Below, piece after piece: positions 37,036 through 55,276 of a DNA stretch of 64,000 nucleotides. Where the stretch lies: the NCBI RefSeq assembly GCF_037042905.1, contig NC_087249.1:32390401-32454400 (forward strand), read 5' to 3'. Under the pieces are notes generated by a model. The model saw only the letters and a list, made by a program, of their open reading frames with translations, made no database searches and had not been told where the DNA came from. Within the stretch, counting starts at the first letter, position 1, and every line of letters starts with the position of its first letter. Position numbers and translations under genes: made by a program. The stretch is from Lytechinus pictus. Lineage: Eukaryota; Echinodermata; Echinoidea; Temnopleuroida; Toxopneustidae.

Positions 37036-37940
37036 GAAATGAGTGTTTGAGTGAGAGAGAGGACACTCTACTCGGATCGAGAGACAAAAAGAGGGGGATA
37101 TGGAGAGAGAAAGCGATCTGTGAGGTTTGGTAAGGGTGTGTGAGTGTGTGGGTTAGTGTGGGGGGGGGGACTGCGTCTTTATAAGAGAGAAAGAAAGAGA
37201 AAGGGAGAGAGCGAGCTGAAGGACACGTACATGTAGAATGATTGGAATGATGTTCGGGCATATACGGATTCTTGGATGATCGAATATTGTGTTGATGATT
37301 ATGCTGAGTGTGTGGGTGACAGTGGGAAGGTCTGGTGTGTGTGTGTTGCAAATAGATATAGACCCCCCTCCCCGAGTCCAGGATTAGTGACAGATAGAGG
37401 GGATACCCCTACAGGAAAGAACGCAGTGTTACACATCTGTTCAAAATAACTAAGTTGACTATATGAAGATATGATTAATTCTTTAAACATGCCAAATTAA
37501 ATTTAACACGATAGACGACTTTCACCGCGTTCCACTCTGAACACACTGTGGGACACTATGTTCTTTTAGCAGGGAAATGTGTGTGTGTGTTTTATGTAAG
37601 AAAAGAATAGGGAACGAGTCATAATAATTTGAAGAGTGGAGGAGTCAGTATAGGGAGTTCGATGTGATAAAGAACACGTTGAGTGAGTGTGTGTGGATTT
37701 GTGAGGATGTGCGGGTGTGTGTGTGGGAGGGGTGGATTCGTGCGTGCATGTGTTGGACTTTCCGCTTTTGACAGACGCGTACCAATCAGATGCATGATTA
37801 ACGACCAGAAACCTTCATTGATATCACTATCTAAAAGACGTTACCCATGCATCTGTCATACAGGTGCACTCCATGCACCCCGCCCAGCGCCACGACGCGT
37901 ACATGCAAGTGTGTCACTTTAAAATTTGTGTGTGGGTATG

Positions 37941-38144
37941 TATGGTGGCCCTGAAGGGACATCGCAAATAGACCAAATCGCGAATATTCACGACGAAATT
38001 CACGATGTCGTGAATTTCGTCGTGAATATTCAAATTGACGACGAAATTCACGACGAAATTGGCGACGTCGTGAATTTCGTTGCCAATTTCGTCGTGAATA
38101 TTCGCGATTTGGTTTATTTGCGATGTCCCTTCAGGGCCACCATA
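37941..38144. mobile_element. Fully palindromic 204-bp element with GACGAAATTCACGA core
   Basis: TATGGTGGCCCTGAAGGGAC is inverted at the right end as GTCCCTTCAGGGCCACCATA. The interior alternates CACGACGAAATTCACGA and TCGTGAATTTCGTCGTG, so several nested hairpins can form. GGTATG lies on both sides (37935-37940, 38145-38150); alternatively the outer TA is a TA target duplication of Tc1/mariner type. Confidence 0.85.
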
Positions 38145-38334
38145 GGTATGAGCTGTAAAGGAAAAAAACAGAAAGTAAAAGGAAAGGGGAAGAATACAGA
38201 AAATGCCGGATGGTTTTCAATTCAATACTGGAAGAGGAAGACACGATTTTGATAAAAATGGATGAGACAGGTGAGGTTCGGGAGAGACAGGAGGAAACTG
38301 TAATGGAAGTGAGTAGTCCAAAGGTAAAATAGGC

Positions 38335-38587
38335 CAGGGGCGCGGAGTTTCCAAAGCAGGAGGGGAGATTTTTGTTCAAAAACATTCGACAAGCAAAAAG
38401 GTTGCACTCCCGAATGATGTTGATTTATATCATGAAGAATTTGACGTGCAAAAACCAAACAAACAACATACACACCCTCCTTCACTTGCGTATGCAAAAC
38501 AATTTTCACTAACAAAATGATTTTTTTTTTTGGCTCTCAACGGGAGCGGGCACGGGTCGGATGTGCCCTTACATGGATCCGCTACTG
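38335..38587. mobile_element. Short hAT-like element
   Basis: Ends CAGGGGCGCGGA and, inverted, CAGTAGCGGATCC. Flanking 8-mers AAATAGGC and ACATAGAC agree at 6 of 8 positions, consistent with an aged 8-bp duplication. Confidence 0.55.
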
Positions 38588-40382
38588 ACATAGACCTGTG
38601 TTTTAATTATCAAGCAATGTGTGATAATAACTGTAGACAATAAAATCAAATTATTGGTATAAAGCAAAGTTTAATAAGGAATCAGATATTAAACCAATTA
38701 TATTTCCTGGTGATTTGTTACAATCTTGGCCATTTGTTTTATCTGCTAGTGCTGTTGACGAATGAAATGAACTGACACTCTATTTATCTTTTGACAAATT
38801 TATGACAAAATTCACTAATGAAACAACACCCAACTGAGTGGGCGATGCTAAGTTCCAATCACTTTTAGAAGAATCTTGCATATATTTGGCCTACATCAAG
38901 AAATGTCAAGCGATACCGCCTTGAATTTTCTGGTCATTAAATGCTTTACGAGAAAATTCCTCTTGAACGTCTCCATCAAAAGAGGTCGAAATGTCATCAG
39001 ATGGCGTCCGCAATGGAGATGCATTATTCCTCTGATTAGACAAGTTGATTCCCAAATGAGCTCAGTTTATTAAGATTGAAGGGATGTCGTTAATGTGTTT
39101 CAATCTCAAGTTGTTTCTAAACAAAATAGAGATTGTCTACTCTGGGGAACAGCGGTCTAGTCCGAACATGGTTACATGGCATTTCTCACTCTATAATAAT
39201 AACTGTAATATGCGATCATTATCGATATGGGAGTGTTAAATTAGGGGAGCATTTCATGAAAGGACTTGTCGGATGATTTATTTCACAAAGTGTATGTCTT
39301 ATCCACCATAACAATTGTGCTTCTCGGCCAATTAAAATCAAGAAAAGTTTTCAGATCTGACAAGCTTGTCGGGCGAAAAAATGTTAATTTCTCCTGACCT
39401 GTTGGAGATTGCGATGTAGGGAAATCTCCCATGTAACCATTGATTGGATTGTCAAAAAAAATTTGAGAACACACACCTCCCACACACACACATTAAAACG
39501 AGAGCACAATAAAACATCAATTGATAACTTGAAAGAAATAATAGCATATAGAGGTGACTTGAGAGGAACCCTAGAACGAACTTGGGGGAGATTGTTGTCT
39601 GCATTAGAAGTCATGGTCACTGAACAAATTTGATGCATTAAAAAGGAGAGATGGTGAATGTTCGAAGAGAAATCTTACTGTGATGCGACAGATCTATGCG
39701 AAATTATGTTTGCATTGTCTTTTATGCCGCTGCATCATGCACCTAATTAGTGATTACTGATGGTTTCTGCCTGAAGTAAAGAAAATTGTTGTTGAATTAT
39801 GGAATAATGAACTTCTTGTCTACATCACTTAATATTCATGACAGAGAAATATCGTTCGTTTCTCACGTAGGGCAGATTTGGGCTTGCAAATGCTTAACAA
39901 CGGCATTAGACTTCAACACAAGCCATATCATATTGCATAGTTATGAATTTCTCCCCCCCCCCTACAAAAAAATATGTGGCGACCTCCATACCCGCAATGA
40001 ACAACTATGCTCAATCGCTATTTCCTAGCTTTTCATTATACTTCTTAAAATAATCGTACGAAATTAGTATTCAGTTATATCTGTTATAACCTCTCTATGT
40101 TATTTCACGATGAGGAAACACAAAAGAAAAACAACATTAATGATTTTTCTATATTGAAATCGCCTCTAACTTCATCACTGGAGTAGGGTGGACCTGATTT
40201 ACTGACCACTTCAAAGAATAAACATGTATATAATTATACTAATGTTATGATGTGACAGGATATAGGGCAATATAATGTTTATGAGGCACGGGAATCACCT
40301 ACGACTTGATAAAAAAAAATTACCCATGTTTAATATAATACACTAATAGACCAACAGAGTTCTGGCAACGACCCAACGTTGG

Positions 40383-40560
40383 TTAAAGGCCAAGTCCAGC
40401 ATGGCAACAAGTGGATATCAAGAAGAAAAAAGTACAACAAAGAATAACTTTGAAACTTCCATTAAATAAAATGAAGAAAGTTACTACTCTTTAAATTTTA
40501 ACAAAACAGAAATACACAAATGAATGAAACGACGTTTAAGAGTATAGGTCGTAAAAAAAT
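40383..40560. mobile_element. Partial TTAA MITE end
   Basis: TTAAAGGCCAAGTCCAGCAT followed by GAAAAAAGTACAACAAAG-like and AATAACTTTGAAACTTCCAT resembles the left end of the AGGACAAG family. No right end was found. Confidence 0.4.
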
Positions 40561-42008
40561 TAAACCCATTTGAAATTGTGCATTATGCAAAATCATTGAA
40601 TATTTCATTCCATTTCCATCCCGCTTTTAAGAGTTGGCTCCGCGCCCGATTTTCACCGCGTATTCCAATTGTTCAAACCCAAATTCATCCAAACTTAGTT
40701 TGACGAGACTAGAAGGTCCATTAGTTCAATTTGACATGTTCCAGAAATGACAATATCGGGATCAAAAGCCTAATTACTTTTTGGAAGATATGCACCGAGA
40801 ATGCAAAAAGTAATCAAAACGGTTATACAAAATACATGGCGGGTTTACCATTTGCTTGAAATTTTCCCTATATAAAAACAAAATGACAGCCGACATTTGT
40901 GATTTTCGTCTGAGCGAAATTATTATATAGTCACATGATTATGATCCCGGATTAGCCTGGTCTTATAACCGAAAGTCCCGGAAGGTGAACTTCTTAATTT
41001 TAATTATTTCATGTGTAGAGTAACGTGCCCTTTGGAGCACACGATTTTTAAGATTAATCATTAACTCGTAGACTAACAGCTCCCGACGGACTTTATATTC
41101 TCTTTGTTTGTATGTAGGCCTGAAATGTAAACAGAATCCCATACACGTTTGCAAACGACCACCATCACTATACATGTATTCATACTTCTAAAACGTAACA
41201 TAATAATAGGCAATTTTGAAAAGCATGATATCGGTAGCTTTAAATAATTAATGTCCTGTAATTTTTGACGTGCAACGTACACCTTTGTCTTCCTGAGTCT
41301 GCCATGCTGGAGGAAATTTATTATGATATTGAGCCATGCAAGCTGAAATATTGTCTATCTATTACTGATGTGGAACGTGCAGACGCCATTTTGTTAGCGG
41401 GAACAGTGAACTTTGAAATATTGAACTGTGAAGACTGGATCATAAAAAGGAATTTGAGTCGTTATGGCTGAAGCATTTTGTCTCAGACGGACCCCTTAAT
41501 GTAGTCCATTATCCCTGAATGCCTGATATTTGATTGAGGATACATTATGCAGGTTTTAAGATTAAATTGGGAGTGACTTTACACTATCCACCCATTGCAA
41601 ATTCAATTAGTGTTCCTTTGCGAGATATGTTTCCATTAGTCTTTGCAATGCCAGCTCGTTTTATGAGTGAAAGCTTGAAAACAGAAATCGCATACGGAAT
41701 GTGTTATACGAAGATATAGGTATTGATGAATACAAAAAGTGAGTAGTAGACCTATTAGGCGCATCTTATAAAAACCATTATAGGTCAATGTTTATGAGTA
41801 CATTTTTAAAAATCGATATGATAGACTTATAAAGGCAAATCAGTCTCAGAAATGTATGTCATCTTCTCGAGTGGAATGGCTTGTACACAGGGTGGACGAA
41901 TATTATTATGAGCAGGTTTGACACAAAGTAAGAACAACATTCATTAAGGCGATTAGGATGATTCTGTACAAAGGACACCAGTGTGTGATATAGTGCGCAG
42001 TATATAGA

Positions 42009-47568
<5,560 letters not shown>

Positions 47569-48667
47569 CGAACAATATCTCATGAGATTATACCGAAGGC
47601 AATCTTTTCAGTTTTAAGTGACAATGCAGATCTGGAGATATTTTCCACACATTGTGACTTCCCTTCCGTCTTGCATGCATGATTACAAGATCAGGTATGT
47701 CATCTAATGGTGTCACTGATTAATTGTCTGATTGTGCACTTATTCAGAATTCCTTTCCCAGGTACCTTGATACCTACTTATCGGCGATAATATCACCATT
47801 ATACCTCTTCGTTTCGGAAAGATTTTACAGGTTTTCGATCACAGCCCTGTAACACATAAAGCTCACGATTGATCATGGAGCTGATTTCTAAGTTTAATCA
47901 TACACAACAACGAAAGCAATCAATCGTAAAAATCAGCCCAAGATCTTATTGTAAAGCATTATATCCATGATATTACAGGGCTCTGCTCTGTACAGCTTTA
48001 ATAGACAAAACACGTTACTATTCAAAGGTCAACGCCCTGATATTTTTAATTTGTATGAGATGATGAGACTATCACTTTTCGTGAAGATAAATGAAAATGA
48101 AAAAAAAAATGCTTTAAGATACAAAGCTTAAGTAAAATGAACGGATAATACATTTGATATCAGTAAGTATAATATGTATGCGAGGGGCGTTTTTTGTTTT
48201 TAAAAATCCATCATGCCATTTTCTGTATATATTTAAAAAAGGCATATTCCCATGAATTTGCATTATTTTTTTTTCAATTTAATTTCAACTTATTTACCAT
48301 CTTTAAAAATAAGTGTACATACAAATCTGACATGAAATACAAATACATATTGTTTAGAAATGGAGGGATACCCTTGATAAGCACAGTGCTTGTAAGCAGG
48401 GTACCAACATCCACTAAACATTTTAGGTTAACATTATAAATTATACATTATAACATTATAATACAAATTATACATTAAAAATACATATGTAATAATAAAC
48501 ACACACACACGCATAATGTATACACATAAATTAGAGAGAGAGAAACAGAGAGAGAGGGGAGACAGTGAAGGTGGAAGAGGTAGAAAGGAAAGAGTCATGA
48601 TAAATACCATTTACAATTAAAGAAAAGAGAATGAGAATTTAACATCGTATAGATAATACATTGTAAC

Positions 48668-49397
48668 TCAGCATGAATTCATTTTAGAAAAGTACAGTCT
48701 TTTTAAAGAGAGTTTGAATTTGGAAAGTGTTGAACTTTGTTGAGTAATGTGGTCAAGGCTATTCCACAATTTGATATATTGCACACGGAATGAATTTAAG
48801 ACCATGGAAGAGGAAACCTTGGGTTGATAAAATAATTTACATTGACGCGTGTTATAATCATATACTGTTGAGTTAAGAGTAAACATATTATCAAATATCT
48901 TTGGCAAAATTCCAGATTTGTATTTATACATGAAAATAAGGGAATCCATAGAAATGAGATCAGATAAAGGTAAAATATTAATTTTGATGAACAATGGCAT
49001 ACTTGGACATTTATATGGAGATGATGAAATAAGTCTTATTGATTTTTTCTGGACTATTGATTTAGATAGATGACTTTTGAAAGTATGACCCCAAACTGAG
49101 TTGCAGTATGTTAGGTGAGGCAAGATTAGGCTATGATACAAAGTAATAAGTATGTTTTTAGGCAATATGAATTTAAGTTTTGAAATGATTCCTATAGACC
49201 TCGAAACTTTATTACACACATTATTAATATGTGGTTTCCAAGAGAGGTATTCATTAACTGTAATACCTAAAAATTGAATATTTTCTACACGTGATATATC
49301 ATGACCACCGATAGTAAGATTTGAGAGGTCACTTGGAACCCTCCTGTTCCTTGTTCTGAAAATAATAAATTTAGTTTTATCAAAATTCAAAGAAAGT
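48668..49397 (-). pseudogene. CR1/L2-like LINE fragment: C-terminal part of reverse transcriptase
   Basis: The frame is open through about 240 codons on the minus strand with the typical thumb/C-terminal RT order: LNFDKTKFIIF, then NIQFLGITVNEYLSWKPHI, a VCNKVSRSIGIISKL helix, LITLYHSLILPHLTYCNSVWG and, near the end, LWNSLDHITQQSSTLSKFK. This matches non-LTR (CR1/L2/Jockey-type) elements. The palm with the YADD box and the endonuclease are absent, so it is a 5'-truncated dead copy. At 49397 it abuts a tail of the tRNA-like foldback family, and the apparent start codon belongs to that tail. Confidence 0.85.
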
Positions 49398-49520
49398 TCC
49401 CCAGAGCTATCTACCCTCTTCATTCATTTCTTTCACAACATATTTAAATACAAAGAGTTGCCAAAGCTGTTGTACATGTATAATGTCTCACATTTATATA
49501 TACATATATATATATATATT
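49397..49520 (+). mobile_element. Rearranged tail of the tRNA-like foldback family
   Basis: GTTCCCCAGAGCTATCTACC (in family copies the inverse of GGTAGATAGCTCTGGGGAAC) is fused to CTTCATTCATTTCTTTCACA, then AAGAGTTGCCAAAGCTGTTG and a TA repeat. The tRNA-like part is missing. The join suggests a foldback collapsed at a shared CTACC. Confidence 0.7.
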
Positions 49521-49536
49521 TGAGAGAGAGAGAGAG
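49497..49536 (+). repeat. (TA)n then (GA)n microsatellite
   Basis: TATATATATA followed by GAGAGAGAGA at the end of the foldback tail. Confidence 0.8.
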
Positions 49537-50499
49537 ATAGTTTGGGTGGGGTTGGGTGTGTGTGTGGGTGATTTGCATATGTATATGGTATGTTCACACT
49601 CCAAACACAAACTGGTAAGGTGGAACTTAAACTATGTAATACGTCTAATCCTTTTTTTTTCCTCGTCAGAAATGGATGTGTTCTTGTAAAATATGACGAG
49701 AAAATAGTATTTTAAAAATAGGTAAAATAACGGTTGCCCCTGCTGACTTATTCATTTAGTCATATTTCACTATTTTTGTTAAAAGTATATAGAATGTTTG
49801 AAGGAGAGAGATGGCATAAGGAAATTCAAGGTGATACAAGGGGATTTTTAATCAATCTTTGTTTGTATTTTTATCATGTTTTTTATATTGTACGATTTGA
49901 ATTTGAATGTGGAAATAAATGAATTGAAAAAAAAATTGAATTGAATAAAGTAACGATGCAATATTCAAATAAATGGTTTTTTAATTTTATTGCATGCTTT
50001 TTATCATATAATGCGCTTATAAGTGTACACTTATTCTCTTATAGTTTAAATTCAATCCGCTGAAATAACGTGATCGGTATTGTATAGCTAATGCAATTCA
50101 TTAGACCATTTTGATTTGTGATTCTTATAACGATGTTATTTGAGAGTAAACATTTAAAGAAAGAGTGTGGATGTTGAAATGAGTAATATGTCAAAAGAAC
50201 TAATTTAATGAAATAATTTGCTTTGTGATTCTTGTGTCGTATTTGAATGGTGTGTGTCTGTGTGTGTATGTGCGTGATTTATTTTTAAAAAAATATGGAT
50301 TGTATTTTAGTTAACACATTTTATGAAATAGTTTGATTTGTGATATAAACATTGTACTTGAGGTAGTGCAGTTCATCGAAATATATTGATAGGTGAGTCC
50401 CATAATATTTGAGTGAATGCAAAATGAACATTACAAAAAAGTATGTTTGTGTGGGTGTGAATGAACTATCGAAAGAATATTCATAAGTTCATTTTATTT

Positions 50500-51150
50500 G
50501 TCTTCCAACTTTGAGTTTGAATACATGACAAACATACAAGTGTGTATGAAACAATGAGCAGAGTACATGGTAAAACATACAGGTATACATAAAACAGAGT
50601 ATGCAGAAAACATTGTTTTTAAATACATTATACACCTTAAGACAGAAAAGAAATAATTTTAAAGGAAGACGAGGAGACCTAAGTGAAGCAATGCTTGTAA
50701 ATTAAGGTTCCTCATTACGAATTCAAAGAACATTGGATAAACAACACAGAAATGGCAATATAATATAGGACCTAATATGATAACTAAAGAGAGAGGCGGG
50801 AAGAGAAGAGGGGCACATTTTATGTACAAAAGGGACAAAAAAGGGTACATGAGGACAGAGACCAGCCAGGCCCGGGAAAGGGGGGGGGTGAAACGTATTG
50901 ATAATTTAGCATTAACTGATAAATAACACACGAAAAATAGGCTTTACAAATCACTTCCATAGTTACTCAGTAAATAAGATTTCAATTCTCGTTTAAACAC
51001 TGTAGAACTGACAGCATGTGTAATGTCAGGGTCAAGTGCATTCCAAAACCTGGGTCCAGTGCAAACTAGAGTGCCCAAAGTGAACTTATGTAAGTGCATG
51101 ATTACACAGTATGAACAGTAAACAAGACATTTATTCCTATCAAGGAAACA
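50500..51150 (-). pseudogene. LINE fragment: last codons of reverse transcriptase and 3' UTR
   Basis: On the minus strand from about 51147 to 50946 the frame reads KCFLDRNKCLVYCSYC, then TLVCTGPRFWNALDPDITHA and STVFKRELKSYLL, ending NYGSDL and stop. The FWNALP-like block followed by FKxxLKxYL is the usual C-terminus of CR1/L2-type RTs. It is unlike the copy at 48668, so a different element. The rest down to about 50500 is probably its 3' UTR. Confidence 0.7.
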
Positions 51151-51504
51151 TTTGTTTTATTGGGTTTTTTTTTCTTTAACTTTAATGAGCATACATTGTT
51201 AATTGTGCGGTTCTGAACCGCGAGCTGTAACAGCGTACGTGTAAACGCAGTGCAAGATCAAGATAAACCAAAAGCCGATTCGTAACCCAAGCACAAGATT
51301 TTTAAAAGAACCATACTGCCCTCGTCTAAAGACTCGGGCCATTATGATTTTGTTACGGGCGACATATTTGATGTTCCCCTCAAGGCCAGTCAATATGATA
51401 TAAATATTGTGTGAAATACTGAAATGACACTAACATTATCCCCCTACTTATATTATTTTGAGGATGTGATATCAAACGTATAGACTTAAATTTTAAATCT
51501 GTAC

Positions 51505-51695
51505 ACACTTAAAATGTTGAACAACATACTGTCCACTGTGTTGGGTGTTAAAAACTATATATATTCTGGGCAATATTTATCCAATTGAGCAAATTTATTA
51601 CCCAATTATTAGTATTTATTACCCAATTTGGACAGATTTTGACCAATAATTGTGTGGACAGTATGTTGCCCAGTGATGCTTAAAAATTTGGCATT
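51505..51695. mobile_element. MITE with CAACATACTGTCCAC ends
   Basis: CACTTAAAATGTTGAACAAC, then ATACTGTCCAC at the left; GTGGACAGTATGTTG then CCCAGTGATGCTTAAA at the right, inverted. The interior repeats TTACCCAATT. Confidence 0.65.
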
Positions 51696-52107
51696 TTTTC
51701 GCCTAACCTTTTCAAGAGTGCAATCTCTTGCTCTACATGTACACATTCATGTTACTATTTTTTCTGATTATACACTTTCAAAGTAAACTGCACTTCACAT
51801 TCAGCAGATTAATCAAATGAAATTGAATTAAATAGAAAAACATTGGTGGTGGTTAAATCAAGATTCAGGTAGCATTTAATATGATAAATTTATTATGCAA
51901 GGAAACAACTTTGCATCATCAGCATTGTTCATAACATCAATAAAATGACTGTCGATTGGAAGAAGAATATCACGTGTTTGAATACAAAGTTCAATCTGCT
52001 CCGGTAAAAAGCAATGAATCCAATAAACTTGGGAGGCACCAGGAGTGTCATTTACGACAGACACGATCGTTTTAAAGAACGGATCCTATCATAATTATTA
52101 TTAAAAT

Positions 52108-52710
52108 AAAGGTCAAGTCCACCCCAGGATAATGCTGATTTGAATAAATAGAGAAAAATCAAACTAGTATAGTGCTAAAAATTTCATCAAAATCGGATGT
52201 AAAATAAAAAAGTTATGACATTTTAAAGTTTCGCTTATTTTTCACAAAATAGTGATATGCACAACCAGGTGAGTCAGTCGATGATGTCCATCACTCACTA
52301 TTTCTTTTGTTCTTTATTGTTTGAATTGTACACTATTTCATTTTTTACAGATTTGACAATAAGGACCAACTTGACTGAACCATATAGTATTAAACAATGC
52401 TAATTTCACATGTTCAGGGAGGAATTAATTGTTGTATCACTTGACAATGAGGAGAATATTAGAATATTTCATAGTTCATATAATAAAATACAAAAGAAAT
52501 AGTGAGTGGATGACGTCATCAGTCTCCTCATTTGCATACTATAGCAAGGATGTGCATATAACTGTTTTGTGAAATTAAGCGAAACTTTAAAATGTCATAA
52601 TTTTTTTTTTATTTTACATCCGATTTTGATGAAATTTTCAGTGTTATGCTTGTTGGATTTTTCTCTTCTCATTCAAATCAACTTTTGTTGGGGTGGACTT
52701 GTCCTTTAAA
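52108..52710. mobile_element. TTAA MITE (AGGACAAGTCCACCCC family)
   Basis: AAAGGTCAAGTCCACCCCAG at the left (flank mutated to ATAA) and TTGGGGTGGACTTGTCCT then TTAA at the right. It shares the whole palindromic interior with the copy at 29546, in the opposite orientation by internal order. Confidence 0.88.
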
Positions 52711-53105
52711 GTCGAAAGAAAAAAAGAAGCAAATTCATTGCTCGACCTTTGGGGCTGACTAGAATACAAGCTTACATGCATACATCATTAGTGAAGCATA
52801 GTCAATTTCATTTTTGGCCCACATGCCTAAATCCCCTAAGTTCAATTAGTGATAGTTACCATGGCAACGGTATCAAATTTAACATCTGTAGGGTGAAAGC
52901 GATTCGGGTTGCTTTTCATGAGCATTTGAACAAATATTTGAACAAATAATTTAACATATCAGGAGTAGTGGCTTTCATCTTTAAATTCAATACATGATAC
53001 TCACATAATAAATGAGATTAGAAAATTTTAAATGTTGTCGTACAGCCTACAGCAAATTAATTAAAAGTTAGACTTTCTTAATCTGTACAGATGTCAATTA
53101 GCCCG

Positions 53106-53233
53106 CGTACAACATGCGTTATCGATTCCGGATATTTTTTACCGATCTTAATCATGCCGGTTATATTTTCGTACAACATGCGTTATCGATTCCGGATATT
53201 TTTTACCGATCTTAATCATGCCGGTTATATTTT
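53106..53233 (+). repeat. Perfect 64-bp tandem duplication
   Basis: The unit starts CGTACAACATGCGTTATCGA and ends GCCGGTTATATTTT. The two copies (53106-53169, 53170-53233) are identical. Non-coding. Confidence 0.95.
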
Positions 53234-54564
53234 CCATTGTATTTAAATGCATATCATTTAAATTTCATTTATGTATATTTACCGTAATGACAATAGTATG
53301 TAAGAAATCTCACTTTTTTGTTCTAATTTATAATTTAAAATAATGGAAACATTCACTAAAATATATTTCTTATATATTTCCCTTTAAGTACACTTTTAAC
53401 TAATTTAACTGTTTTCGTGCGGTACAGCATGTACAGTAAGTGGACGAATTATCAATACGTAATAATATCAATGAGCAACAAAATTTGATATTTAATATCC
53501 CCTATATAATTATAAGTGGTTGATCCCATACTGAATACACGGAATCTAGAGCTTGTTTATGTGAGCATGTTACACATTTTGTCACGAAAAGCAAAGGTGA
53601 CACTAAAACCTGTACAACACTTAAAACAAAATTAACACATATTAAAATCACAAAGCTCTGGGTATTTATCATGTGCTCAGCTTGCCTGTGTCACCGACCA
53701 TTTGAAAAATAACCACTTCCGACTTTTCAGTGTCGAAATTTCTTTCTAAGAAGCTGAAATATTGGAATCCGCCTAAGTGACTGAGCGTAAAAGGACTTAT
53801 AAATCTACTCTGCTACGCATTATCCCTGATCAATATTCTTCGAAATCAGTTTAAATACACTTTTCTTTGGGCAATGAACCTTTTCTATACTGCACATCAA
53901 AAGCAAGTTTTTCACGTTTCCTGACTGCCGATGGCCTTATTACGTATAGGAAATTATATTTTGCTGTTTTCTCAATATCACATACCAAAGTCATTATGAT
54001 TATATAGTTTTCAGACACCTTCATCAATAATATTGAAATCCATTTCAAATTACGTTCCCGCAATTTTTTTTTCAGTGAAAATCCGGCAATACCAATTATG
54101 ATGCGAAGGTCAATCTGCTCGTTTCGATTAGCCCTGAAGGCATCAATTTTCATTTCAAAGAAAAGGGGATCGTAATCATCTCCCGGCTCATAAATTAATT
54201 ATCCATGTTTTTTTTTTTTTTGTTGTTGGAAGGGACGATTATAAAAATCTGAAAGATGAATCGGATGAGGCACAGAATAATTGCGCCGGCCGCGTTGACC
54301 TTCGCATCCTACTGATGAAGAATCTTCTTAAAGATATTGGTCTTTGAATTTTACATAAACGATACATTTAGAAGATGAAAAGAATACGAGAAAATATAAA
54401 TCTTTATGCACCAAATTGCAAATAGGGTAAATCGAGTATGTGGTTGACTTTATAAGGGCACAATTATGTATATATAATCCATTATTCAATAAAACAACAT
54501 GAACGGCATTAACCATGTTCACACGTTATTTCCCAGTCAGAATAAAAGTTTCCCTACAGTACCT

Positions 54565-54797
54565 GGAAAGAACACAGTGTCCCAAAGTGTGTGCCACAGT
54601 GTGATAAGTGTGAATCACTTATTTACATAGTCGACCATGTGAACACGCTGTGAACAGTCACACTGTCGAGGTGTCCACAGTGTGAAAATATTTTCACACT
54701 GTTGAATTTGAGTATATTAACAGTGTGAATAGTATTTTCAAATAGTCAACTACGTGAACACACTGTGATGACACTGTGTGATACTGTGTTCTTTTTG
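54565..54797. mobile_element. MITE-like element built of CACTGTG/CACAGTG blocks
   Basis: GAAAGAACACAGTGT at the left and ATACTGTGTTCTTTTT at the right are inverted. CACAGTGTGA/TCACACTGT repeats fill the interior. A fragment of the same kind (CACACTGTGGGACACTATGT) is at about 37548-37576. Confidence 0.65.
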
Positions 54798-55276
54798 GCA
54801 TGGTTATGGCGCAGCAATTTAAATTACCACGGCTTGAACCATGGAATGTCGGTGTAACTTCCGCGCGGAATCTGTACTTTGACGGAGTGTGGCGCTGCTT
54901 ATCGAGACGATGGATTTGTATCTCTCTCGTAAGGTCGTACGATCATAGCTCCTCTGAGGGACTGTCCGCAAGGGCAATTATTCCGACCGGCTCGTCGTTG
55001 TATCGAGATATTCATGTACATATTCAGGAGATACTTGGTCGGTGGAAGGTCGTGGTAATAGTTCCTTCAACTGAAGAAAGTTGCTCCGACGTTTCCTCCG
55101 ACCAAAACTGCCTTCGTATGAACAAGTCTATTAACATGTTGAAATGTTGAATTATTCTTAACTGTGCATGATATAAGAAATATAGTTACATACGAAGTGA
55201 AATACAAAGAAATAGAAGCACCCATCATTTTTTTAAATAAGGCTCATTCGTTACATATTTCCATTTATTAACATGT

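Larger units (their letters stand above)
33032..42008. other. Intergenic region between the CNBD2-like gene and the sialyltransferase
   Basis: No gene is recognisable; open frames are short and without motifs. It contains the TTAA MITE at 33349-33941, a possible LINE 3' end near 34975-35060, G/C-run elements near 35580-35820, a GATA microsatellite, a palindromic element at 37941-38144, a hAT-like element at 38335-38587 and a partial TTAA MITE end at 40383. The promoter of the sialyltransferase is not identifiable. Confidence 0.6.

Noticed and set aside
36926-37351. 141-codon minus-strand frame with repeated Ser-Ile-Tyr-Leu
   Set aside because: Generated by the GATA microsatellite and neighbouring GT/GA-rich DNA.
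47843-47992. Possible TIR element with CAGNNCCCTGTAA ends
   Set aside because: Inverted similarity is patchy and no flanking duplication was seen; not strong enough to list.
54800-55150. 116-codon open frame (+)
   Set aside because: Longest unassigned frame, but no family motif, signal peptide or splice context on either strand; adjacent to a MITE. Kept only as a note.
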